From the NCBI GenBank assembly GCA_030612495.1, contig JAUWNT010000001.1:1-48366 (forward strand): a DNA stretch of 48,366 nt, read 5' to 3'. Within the stretch, counting starts at the first letter, position 1. Each line of letters starts with the position of its first letter. A program made the position numbers and the translations under genes. Of the stretch, positions 17,791 through 24,689 are shown piece by piece. The notes below the pieces were generated by a model that was not told the origin of the DNA, searched no databases, and saw only the letters and a list, made by a program, of their open reading frames with translations. This DNA is from Candidatus Aminicenantota bacterium (GTDB lineage: Bacteria > Acidobacteriota > Aminicenantia > UBA2199).

Positions 17791-18969
17791 ATGGCCCATG
17801 AAAAGGGTTTTGAAAACATAGCCAATAATCTGCGCAAATTCAGAGAAGCCAAAGGCCTGTCTCAGGAAGAGCTGGCAAAAAGGGTTGGAATTTCGCGGGT
17901 TGGTTATCGAAAAATTGAAACTCAAATATCATTGCCCAGAGTGTCTACTTTAAAAGCATTAGCTGAAGCACTTTCAATAAATATTCAAGACCTGGTTACT
18001 CAAGTCAACCAACTTAAACATGTTCGGTTTCGATCACAGGGAAATATGAACAATAGAAAAGTAATATTAGATGAAATTAGCAAAAAACTTGAAGTTTACA
18101 ATGATCTAGAAGAAATTTTGGATGATCATATTGCAAGCAAGATTAAGCAGTCAATCAGTAATAAAGAATTTATTAAACTTAAGAATAAACCAAAAGAAGC
18201 TGCTGCCAAAGTAAGGGGACTTTTCTCTCTGGACAAAAAAGAGCCAATCCACAACATTTGTGGCCTATTGGAATCAGAGGGCATCAAGGTAATTTCAATT
18301 AGAAGAACTTCAAACAATTTTTTTGGTCTTTCGGTTTCTGAGAAAGATGGAGGGCCTGCGGTTGTGGTTAATATCTGGGAACGAATTTCTGTTGAACGGT
18401 GGATCTTTACTGCCGTTCACGAATTGGCCCATTTGCTTTTTCATCTTAGTGCTTTTGATGTACGCGAGATCAAGGAAAATGAGGCGGAAGAAAAAGAAGC
18501 AAACGAATTTGCTTCACATTTTTTAATGCCTGATGAAGTGTTTGATAGGGAATGGAGACAATCATCAGGAATGCTCTTTGTTGATCAAGTGCTAAAAATT
18601 AAAAGAATTTTTAAAGTGAGCTATAAAACTGTTCTCTATCGAATCCAGAAAAAGTATAGGGGAATAAATCCTTGGCAATTATTTCACCAAGGTTATAAAC
18701 AAAAAACTAACAAATCGCTAACCTCTATAGAAGAGCCGGATAGCCTCCCCAACAGTGCATATTGGAAAAGTTTTCCGGAAAGTGCCAAAGCACAAGAACC
18801 AGATGATCTTTCTCCTCGTGATTTTTATGGAGAAAGGCTGGGAGCACTAGTAAGGGATGCCCTTAAATTAGGGAAGATCACTCTGTCAAGAGGAGCTGAA
18901 ATCTTAGGACATGATCTTATGGAAATGAGGGAAATTGCCAAAGATTGGGCAGCAAGTGGGGAGAAATAA
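17791..18969 (+). CDS. XRE-family HTH plus ImmA/IrrE metalloprotease protein (antitoxin-like regulator)
   Basis: 392 residues. Residues about 8-70 are an XRE helix-turn-helix (LRKFREAKGLSQEELAKRVGISRVGYRKIE). Residues about 150-270 are an ImmA/IrrE (COG2856) metallopeptidase domain with HELAH at 210-214 and the third ligand in EKEANEFASHFLMP. The C-terminal 60 residues (ERLGALVRDALKLGKITLSRGAEILGH) look like a second small helical DNA-binding segment of the UPF0175 kind. Proteins of this design act as repressors and proteolytic antitoxins or induction switches in toxin-antitoxin pairs and mobile elements. A PIN-domain gene follows after 3 nt. Strong Shine-Dalgarno AGGAGG. The coding sequence is less AT-rich and uses more G/C third positions than its neighbours, which suggests horizontal acquisition. 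Confidence 0.92.
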   Translation: MAHEKGFENIANNLRKFREAKGLSQEELAKRVGISRVGYRKIETQISLPRVSTLKALAEALSINIQDLVTQVNQLKHVRFRSQGNMNNRKVILDEISKKLEVYNDLEEILDDHIASKIKQSISNKEFIKLKNKPKEAAAKVRGLFSLDKKEPIHNICGLLESEGIKVISIRRTSNNFFGLSVSEKDGGPAVVVNIWERISVERWIFTAVHELAHLLFHLSAFDVREIKENEAEEKEANEFASHFLMPDEVFDREWRQSSGMLFVDQVLKIKRIFKVSYKTVLYRIQKKYRGINPWQLFHQGYKQKTNKSLTSIEEPDSLPNSAYWKSFPESAKAQEPDDLSPRDFYGERLGALVRDALKLGKITLSRGAEILGHDLMEMREIAKDWAASGEK

Positions 18970-18972
18970 TGT

Positions 18973-19491
18973 GTGACTGATTTCACAGATGTTTATCTAG
19001 TTGATGCAAATGTTTTAATAGATTATTTAAGTTCAGATATTTCTATTCTTACGATTTATTCAAAGGAAATCGGGCAAATTTATGTGCCGACAGATGTCCT
19101 TGAAAAAGTGAAGCAAATGGATACTGGTGATTGCAATCGTCTTAATCTAAAAATTGTAGAACCAACGCTGGAACAATACTTGGAAGCTGCAGACAAAATA
19201 GGAGGGTTAGCTTTTGATGATCGGGTATGTTTTATTCTAGCAAGAGATAATAAATGGGATTGTATATCTAACGATAAACAATTGCGAGTTATTTGTGAGG
19301 AGAATGGGATTTCAGTGTTATGGGGATTAGAACTCATGTTACCTCTTGTAGAAAGGGATCTAATTAAACCACCTGAGGTATTACAAATAGCAAAAGGTAT
19401 CCACGAATCGAATCCTTTTTATGTTACTCAAACAATTTTAAAAAGATTCGAGACTAAGGTAAGTAAAATAACTAAAAAGAAAAAATCTTGA
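18973..19491 (+). CDS. PIN-domain protein, probable toxin of the XRE-ImmA pair
   Basis: 172 residues from a GTG start 3 nt after the XRE-ImmA stop. PIN-fold landmarks: LVDANVLIDYL with Asp11, a central LAFDDRVCFILA carrying D82/D83, and CISNDKQLRVICEENGI with D101, followed by a hydrophobic WGLELM strand. PIN domains are Mg-dependent ribonucleases and are the commonest toxins of VapBC-type systems. Coupling to an ImmA/IrrE-XRE partner, not to a VapB-type antitoxin, is a recognised alternative arrangement. The final 45 residues are a basic extension. Toxicity itself is inference from context. Confidence 0.82.
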   Translation: MTDFTDVYLVDANVLIDYLSSDISILTIYSKEIGQIYVPTDVLEKVKQMDTGDCNRLNLKIVEPTLEQYLEAADKIGGLAFDDRVCFILARDNKWDCISNDKQLRVICEENGISVLWGLELMLPLVERDLIKPPEVLQIAKGIHESNPFYVTQTILKRFETKVSKITKKKKS

Positions 19492-19503
19492 AGGAGGAAA
19501 GAA

Positions 19504-19688
19504 ATGGCTAATTTACAAAAACCCGGTGAAAATCCTGATAAACCGGGAGAATATATCGAACGTGGTCCAAGAGGTGGAGAAGTCACTGATCCCAGGCAAA
19601 AGTCACCATTGAGCCTGGAGATAAACCATTACCACCTACTCAAAAGCCAAATAGGACCTGGGAAAGAATTGGACGTCCAAAAAAATGA
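19504..19688 (+). pseudogene. YjzC-family small protein, frameshifted
   Basis: The ATG at 19504 follows a Shine-Dalgarno (AAGGAGG). The first 31 codons read ANLQKPGENPDKPGEYIERG, then PRGGEVTDPR, the start of a YjzC-like small protein. From about 19596 the family sequence continues in the +2 frame: AKVTIEPGDKPLPPTQKPN followed by RTWERIGRPKK and a TGA at 19686-19688. A single base missing near 19594-19600 explains this. In the original frame the ORF runs on to 19731 with unrelated residues. Either the gene is broken in this strain, the assembly has a one-base error, or frameshifting is used; the first two are likelier. YjzC function is unknown. It sits inside the XRE-PIN island. Confidence 0.72.
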
Positions 19689-19699
19689 GGGTTATTTAA

Positions 19700-20296
19700 A
19701 TGATTCAGAATTTTTTAAGTTTTTTAAATAATAATTCTAATCTTGTAATTGCAATAGCTACTGTGATTTATGTTGTTTTGACACTCATCATCATACGATC
19801 CAATAATCGGGTATTTAAATTAATGTGCAAAAAGTATGAGGAAGAATGGAGGCCATATATTCAAATAAAAACAATAAGTAGGAGCAGCTTAGCTATACTT
19901 TCCATTACAAATTGTGGGAAGACAATTGCTCACAATGTGAAATTCAAGATTGATAAAGACTTTCATCTTTTGGGAAATAGTTCAAAGGGCAAAATTAAGG
20001 ATCTAAACATCTTTAAGAATGGTATCAAACAATTTATTCCTGGTCAAGAATATTTGATAAATTTAGGTACATATCTCCAAATATTCAGTGAAGGCGACAC
20101 TTTACCTACATCATTCACAATAAAATGTACATATTCATATGATAATAAAAGCTATGACGAAGAAACTCTCATCGATTTTGAGCCAGAACTTTATACTTCT
20201 TGGAAAATTGATCCTATTGCTGAAAAGATTGGAAATTTAAACAAAACTATAGATAAGGTTGAGAATCATTTAAAGAAAATAATAATGGAAAAATAA
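19700..20296 (+). CDS. Membrane-anchored protein of unknown function
   Basis: 198 residues. Residues about 12-32 (LVIAIATVIYVVLTLIIIRSN) are a single transmembrane helix near the N-terminus. Residues about 45-165 are a soluble beta-rich domain (RPYIQIKTISRSSLAILSIT, then CGKTIAHNVKFKID) resembling the immunoglobulin-like domains of short prophage- or defence-island proteins. The last 30 residues (IGNLNKTIDKVENHLKKI) look like a coiled coil. I do not recognise a family. It follows the frameshifted small gene by 11 nt and is the last ORF of the island. Membership of the same functional unit as the XRE-PIN pair is possible but unproven. Confidence 0.75.
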   Translation: MIQNFLSFLNNNSNLVIAIATVIYVVLTLIIIRSNNRVFKLMCKKYEEEWRPYIQIKTISRSSLAILSITNCGKTIAHNVKFKIDKDFHLLGNSSKGKIKDLNIFKNGIKQFIPGQEYLINLGTYLQIFSEGDTLPTSFTIKCTYSYDNKSYDEETLIDFEPELYTSWKIDPIAEKIGNLNKTIDKVENHLKKIIMEK

Positions 20297-20604
20297 GCTT
20301 TAGGATGCCCGGACCTCTGATCCAATTTCCTCATGGTAAGATCCTTTTATCAATATATTGAAACACCATAGGAAATTCCTTTTTTCATCTTAATGAAATA
20401 TTAGGAGAATTATTGTTCATTGTCAATAGATTTATGAAAAATTATGAACACATTCCTGAAAAAGGAGAAGAATGTTTAAAAAGCAAAAAAAAAGTATAAG
20501 GTTTTCTTGTGGACATAAATAGGGACAGAGACCATTTTCTTGACATTTAATTAAAATTGTATTAGAAATATACATTACAAGACATACATTTAATAACAAA
20601 AAAA
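20297..20604. other. 308-base intergenic right flank of the island with transposase-associated debris
   Basis: Contains a possible start fragment of a REP-associated tyrosine transposase (20305-20361, listed separately). Near its right end (about 20519-20545) is a GGGACAGAGACC ... TTGACA stretch of the kind that flanks such transposase genes in many candidate-phylum and deltaproteobacterial genomes. TTGACA (20540-20545) with TAGAAA 17 bases later could drive rpiB. No complete gene is visible. Confidence 0.5.
20305..20361 (+). pseudogene. Possible N-terminal scrap of a REP-associated (Y1) transposase
   Basis: The 18-codon reading MPGPLIQFPHGKIL... resembles the common opening of REP-associated tyrosine transposases (M-A-R-P-L-R-I-Q-F-P-G) with one or two residues lost. 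The rest of the gene is absent. Short match, low certainty. Confidence 0.28.
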
Positions 20605-21075
20605 ATGAAAAATAATAGATTTAAAATATACCTTGCTTCAGACCATGCTGGGTTTGAATTAAAGGAAGAAGTGAAGAGATATCTTATAAAAAAACAATAT
20701 AAAATAGAGGATCTGGGTACACACTCAAAAGAACCTGTAAACTGGGCTGAATATGGTGCAAAAGCTGCAGCCAAAATATCTGAAGACCCGGAAAATTCAA
20801 GAGCAATAAGCATTTGTGGTTCTGGGCTTGGCATGTCAATAGTCTCAAATAAATTTAAAAATGTAAGAGCAACCTTATGCAATAATGAATTTCTGGCAGA
20901 AATGAGCAGAAAGCACAACAATTCAAATATCCTAAATTTGGGAGCAAGAACCATTGATTTCGAAACTGCATTAAAAATCGTAAGTGTTTGGTTAAATACA
21001 GAATTTGAAGGAGGCAGACATCAAACAAGGCTTGATTATTTACAAAATATAATAGAAAATAATAATTTTAAATAA
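20605..21075 (+). CDS. rpiB: Ribose-5-phosphate isomerase B
   Basis: 156 residues of the RpiB/LacAB sugar isomerase family, interconverting ribose-5-phosphate and ribulose-5-phosphate. Visible features: the N-terminal SDHAGFELKEEV (residues 12-23), the catalytic Cys in ISICGSGLGMSIVSNKF (C71 with the phosphate/anion-hole GSG) and NNSNILNLGAR. The usual VDYPDFA motif reads VNWAEYG, a moderate variation. The ATG at 20605 has no evident Shine-Dalgarno. glyA starts 10 nt downstream with its own ribosome binding site. The pair rpiB-glyA is a common neighbourhood in bacteria. Confidence 0.93.
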   Translation: MKNNRFKIYLASDHAGFELKEEVKRYLIKKQYKIEDLGTHSKEPVNWAEYGAKAAAKISEDPENSRAISICGSGLGMSIVSNKFKNVRATLCNNEFLAEMSRKHNNSNILNLGARTIDFETALKIVSVWLNTEFEGGRHQTRLDYLQNIIENNNFK

Positions 21076-21085
21076 GGAGTATACT

Positions 21086-22360
21086 ATGTTAGAAAAAGAT
21101 CTATATGAATTGGACCCAGAAGTAGCTGAAGCTGTTTTGAAAGAAACTATAAGGCAAAATGAAAATTTAGAATTGATTGCTTCCGAAAATTTTGTTCCAA
21201 ATGGAATCATGGAAGCTATGGGTTCTGTTCTCACAAATAAATATGCTGAAGGATACCCAAAAAGAAGATACTATGGAGGGTGTGAAAATGTAGACATAAC
21301 AGAAAAGCTTGCAATGGATAGAGCAAAAGAGCTATTCAGCGCTGAATATGCTAATGTACAACCCCATTCTGGGACTCAAGCAAATATGGGAGTTTATATG
21401 GCAGTTCTGCAACCAGGCGACACAATGTTCGGAATGAACCTTTCACATGGTGGACATTTATCTCACGGACACCCCCTAAATTTTACTGGAAAATTATACA
21501 ATGTTGTATTTTATGGAGTTGATAAAGAAACTGAAAGAATTGATTATGATGAACTCGAAAAATTGGCTTTGGAACATAAACCAAAACTGATCATGGCAGG
21601 AGCATCTGCATACCCAAGATTTTTTGATTTTGAAAGATTTAGAAAAATTGCTGATAAAGTAGGAGCAGTCCTTGTTTTTGATATGGCTCATGTTGCTGGA
21701 CTAATTGCTGCAGGTATTCACCCCTCACCTATTCCATATGCAGATTTTGTAACTTCAACAACACATAAAACATTAAGAGGACCAAGAGGTGGTTTCATAC
21801 TTTGTAAAAAAGAATTCCGAAAAGAGCTTAAAAAAGTCGTATTCCCAGGAATTCAAGGAGGGCCTTTAGAACATGTAATAGCTGCAAAAGCAGTATGTTT
21901 TAAACTTGCAATGGAAGATGAATTTAAGGAATATCAAAAACAGGTAGTTAAAAATGCAAAAGTTCTTGCACACGAACTAAATAATAAGGGTCTAAGGATT
22001 ATATCTGGCGGAACTGATAACCACTTAATGCTCGTTGATGTAACTTCCCTGAATATAACTGGAAAGGATGCTGAAACTGCACTTGATATAGCAGGAATTA
22101 CTGTAAATAAAAATACAATTCCATTTGACCAGAATCCACCTTTTATCTGCTCTGGAATAAGAATTGGAACTCCTTCAGTTACAACTAGAGGTATGAAAGA
22201 AGATGAAATGAAAGTAATAGCAGAACTTATTTTTGAAGCATTGAAAAATCATAACAATGAAGAAATTCTAAGATCAATCAAACACAAAGTAATTGACCTT
22301 ACCTCTTCTTTTCCAATTTATAAGGATATTATTGAAAAATACTCTATCAAATTTAAATAA
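21086..22360 (+). CDS. glyA: Serine hydroxymethyltransferase
   Basis: PLP-dependent enzyme converting serine and tetrahydrofolate to glycine and methylene-tetrahydrofolate. 424 residues, the family's usual length. Visible: ENLELIASENFVP near the N-terminus, NKYAEGYPKRRYYGGCE, NVQPHSGTQANMGVY, FDMAHVAGLIAAG, and the PLP lysine motif STTHKTLRGPRGG with K228. The C-terminal IRIGTPSVTTRGM binds folate and the substrate carboxylate. Good Shine-Dalgarno AAGGAG about 8 nt before the ATG. Transcribed with rpiB. Confidence 0.98.
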   Translation: MLEKDLYELDPEVAEAVLKETIRQNENLELIASENFVPNGIMEAMGSVLTNKYAEGYPKRRYYGGCENVDITEKLAMDRAKELFSAEYANVQPHSGTQANMGVYMAVLQPGDTMFGMNLSHGGHLSHGHPLNFTGKLYNVVFYGVDKETERIDYDELEKLALEHKPKLIMAGASAYPRFFDFERFRKIADKVGAVLVFDMAHVAGLIAAGIHPSPIPYADFVTSTTHKTLRGPRGGFILCKKEFRKELKKVVFPGIQGGPLEHVIAAKAVCFKLAMEDEFKEYQKQVVKNAKVLAHELNNKGLRIISGGTDNHLMLVDVTSLNITGKDAETALDIAGITVNKNTIPFDQNPPFICSGIRIGTPSVTTRGMKEDEMKVIAELIFEALKNHNNEEILRSIKHKVIDLTSSFPIYKDIIEKYSIKFK

Positions 22361-22415
22361 TAGTAAAACTTATTTCTGTAAATATACTGATTAAAACATT
22401 ACTCTAAAAGACTAT

Positions 22416-22751
22416 TTAAAGCCCCCCTATTCCTTCTGAAAATTCATTTATTCTGTTTTTTAGCTTATTAGCTCTTTCTCTAGTTGATTCTGAAGTAAGT
22501 TTCTCCTTTAGCTCTTCTAATTTTTCCTTAACCAGTTTAACTTTATCTATAGCATCATCTAAATCTGCTGTAGTATCCATACCACTTATGCCAGCACTAC
22601 GTTCTGCTTGGTGAAAATCCTTTATTGCGGAATTAAATTCATCTTCCAATACCTTAACTTCCTGTTCCTCTTCCGAAAGTGGAACAATGAAATGATTATA
22701 AGCAACAATTCCAATAACCATTATAATTATTAACCAGATTAATTTCTTCAT
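22416..22751 (-). CDS. Small membrane-anchored helical protein
   Basis: 111 residues from the ATG at 22751. Two ATGs lie six bases apart after AAGGAG; the second has the normal spacing. Residues 2-20 (KKLIWLIIIMVIGIVAYNHF) are a single N-terminal transmembrane helix or uncleaved signal. The remainder is charged and helical (EEEQEVKVLEDEFNSAIKDF, then KVKLVKEKLEELKEKL), probably a coiled coil facing the periplasm. I recognise no family. Convergent with glyA. Confidence 0.75.
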   Translation of the reverse strand: MKKLIWLIIIMVIGIVAYNHFIVPLSEEEQEVKVLEDEFNSAIKDFHQAERSAGISGMDTTADLDDAIDKVKLVKEKLEELKEKLTSESTRERANKLKNRINEFSEGIGGL

Positions 22752-22947
22752 CTTCATCTCCTTTAAATAAATAATATCATATATTAAAACCACATGTAAA
22801 TAATCGTTTTTCTATTTTGAATATTATATGAAAATCACTTATAATTTGATTTTAATGTTTTTTACTTAGACTAAGAGACTAAGAACAACTAATAATATTT
22901 ATTTTTTTTGAATATTATAAATAAAATTATTTATAAAAGGAGATAAA

Positions 22948-23376
22948 ATGAATTCAAAAGTAGTTTGGAAAGACGGACTATCCTTTGAAGCAACTCTGGA
23001 TGGGTTTAAGTTTATGATTGATGCAAAAGAGGATGTTGGAGGCAAAAATAGGGGGCCAAGTCCAAAAGGTCTTATTCTAATTTCACTTGCTGGATGCACT
23101 GGAATGGATGTAATATCAATCTTAAAAAAGATGAGAGTTGATATTGATTCTTTTGAAGTTAAAACTGAGTCAGTTCTTTCAAAAGAACATCCAAAAAAAT
23201 ATTTAGCAATTCTTATAAAATATGTATTCGAAGGAAAAAATCTTTCTCTTGAAAAAATTAAAAAAGCAATCTTACTTTCAGAAGAAAAGTATTGTGGAGT
23301 TTCAGCAACTCTAAAGCTATCTGTTAAAATTGCAAATGAAATAATCATAAATGGGAAAAAAATTGAAGATAAATAA
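22948..23376 (+). CDS. OsmC/Ohr-family peroxide-detoxification-type protein
   Basis: 142 residues. The two conserved reactive cysteines of OsmC-like proteins are present: C50 in ISLAGCTGMDVISIL and C116 in SEEKYCGVSATL. The PSPKGLI loop precedes the first. Family members reduce organic hydroperoxides using lipoyl or small thiols; some members of this subgroup have no defined substrate. Good Shine-Dalgarno (AAAGGAG). The 3' end overlaps the nth start by 26 bases, so the two genes are translationally coupled and may both respond to oxidative damage. Confidence 0.9.
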   Translation: MNSKVVWKDGLSFEATLDGFKFMIDAKEDVGGKNRGPSPKGLILISLAGCTGMDVISILKKMRVDIDSFEVKTESVLSKEHPKKYLAILIKYVFEGKNLSLEKIKKAILLSEEKYCGVSATLKLSVKIANEIIINGKKIEDK

Positions 23377-24019
23377 CTCTTTACTGACTTTAAAAAAAAT
23401 TGAAAAATTCATAATTCCATTCAATCCACCAGTTTTTACTTTTGAAAGAAGTATTAGAAATACTCCATTCAGGATACTTATTTCTGTTCTACTAAGCTCA
23501 AGAACAAAAGACACAGTAACAAAAGATGCATCTAAAAAATTATTTAGTATTGCTGATACCCCTGAAAAAATGTTTAGAACCGGAGAACAAAAAATTAAAG
23601 AGTTGATCTACCCTGTGGGCTTTTATAAACGGAAAGCTAAAAACATATATGAAATTTGTAAAAAACTCATTCAAATAAAAAAAGTCCCGGATAATTTTAT
23701 AGAACTAACAAATCTTCCTGGAGTAGGAAGAAAAACAGCAAATCTTGTACTTGCACTTGCTTTTAATAAGCCTTCAATCGCAGTAGACACACATGTTTTC
23801 AGAATATCCAAAAGACTTGGCTGGGCAAATGGCGAAAAACCCGAAATTGTTGAGAAAGAGTTAAAAAAAATGTTCCCAGAAATATTTTGGAATAAAATCA
23901 ATCAAACTCTTGTCGGTTTTGGACAAACAGTATGTAAACCCCAAAATCCCTCATGTAATATATGCATCTTGGAAAAAGAGTGCCCGTATTACACCCTCAA
24001 AAGGATAAATAAAATATAA
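23351..24019 (+). CDS. nth: Endonuclease III, DNA glycosylase/AP lyase
   Basis: 222 residues. Helix-hairpin-helix LPGVGRKTANLVL with the catalytic Lys (K128), catalytic Asp in IAVDTHVFRISKRLGW (D146), and a C-terminal 4Fe-4S ligand set C195-x6-C202-x2-C205-x5-C211, the canonical spacing. It removes oxidised pyrimidines in base excision repair. The substrate-loop region reads LLSSRTKDTVT in place of the E. coli-like LSAQATD, as in some thermophile and archaeal-like relatives. The start lies inside the last codons of the osmC-like gene. Confidence 0.95.
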   Translation: MGKKLKINNSLLTLKKIEKFIIPFNPPVFTFERSIRNTPFRILISVLLSSRTKDTVTKDASKKLFSIADTPEKMFRTGEQKIKELIYPVGFYKRKAKNIYEICKKLIQIKKVPDNFIELTNLPGVGRKTANLVLALAFNKPSIAVDTHVFRISKRLGWANGEKPEIVEKELKKMFPEIFWNKINQTLVGFGQTVCKPQNPSCNICILEKECPYYTLKRINKI

Positions 24020-24057
24020 TCTATAGACTTTCTATTCAAAAAATATGTGTTCAAAGT

Positions 24058-24086
24058 AATAAGTGTATAATTATTATACACTTATT
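24058..24086. repeat. Perfect 29-base palindrome
   Basis: AATAAGTGTATAAT (24058-24071), one central T, then ATTATACACTTATT (24073-24086): 14 perfectly paired bases on each side. It lies 39 bases after the nth stop and 190 bases before the PilZ gene. No T-run follows on either side, and the stem is AT-only apart from two G/C pairs, so it is more like a dyad operator or protein-binding site than a standard terminator. Confidence 0.75.
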
Positions 24087-24274
24087 TGTATATTAACTTA
24101 CTAATGTTTTATAAATTTTCTTGATTAAACCAGAACATATATTCCGGAGAACTTCATATAATGTATTTGATTGGTATTATTTTTAAATAAATCTTTTTAA
24201 AGCAATATATTTAATAAATTGGAAAACATATTGCATATAAATATTATAGAATAATAGTTTTATTTGGAGGCAAA

Positions 24275-24655
24275 ATGGGAAATAAAAGAGATAAAAGATA
24301 TAATAAAAAATTTATTATAAATATAGATCACAATGGGATCGAACAGGTTGGAGTAACATCAAATATATCTGAAAACGGCATGTACATTGAATTAAATAAA
24401 AACATCTCTAATAATTCCATTATAATTCTATTACTTGCTATTGATGATGAACTTTATGAAATGAGAGGAGAAGTGAAATGGTCAGAACGAATTTCTGAAA
24501 AAGATGCCCCACGTGTGCTTAAAGGTATGGGAATTAAAATAGTAGAAGCTAATCCCGGATATATCAATTATGTAAAATGCTTAAAATATGATAATTCTGA
24601 GAATTATATCAATAAAAAAGGATTTGATAAAGATGTTTTCCTGAAACCAGATTAA
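24275..24655 (+). CDS. PilZ-domain protein (probable c-di-GMP receptor)
   Basis: 126 residues, essentially a stand-alone PilZ domain. The N-terminal arginine-rich stretch (NKRDKRYNKKF) and the second binding motif SNISENGMYIEL (the D/NxSxxG box) are both present. The rest gives the beta-barrel (EMRGEVKWSERI ... GMGIKIVEA). Such proteins transmit c-di-GMP levels to motility or exopolysaccharide machinery. Strong Shine-Dalgarno GGAGG. A GAF-HD-GYP phosphodiesterase lies 1.6 kb downstream, giving a local c-di-GMP theme. Confidence 0.85.
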   Translation: MGNKRDKRYNKKFIINIDHNGIEQVGVTSNISENGMYIELNKNISNNSIIILLLAIDDELYEMRGEVKWSERISEKDAPRVLKGMGIKIVEANPGYINYVKCLKYDNSENYINKKGFDKDVFLKPD

Positions 24656-24689
24656 TATATCAAATCTTTAAAGTTAAATAAAATATTTC

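Noticed and set aside
20474..20524. Short plus-strand ORF (about 16 codons, MFKKQ...) with AAGGAG upstream
   Set aside because: It ends inside the transposase-associated repeat and has no recognisable sequence, so it is more likely part of the debris than a gene.
24058..24086. Reading the palindrome as a rho-independent terminator
   Set aside because: The stem is almost pure AT and no T-run follows on either strand.
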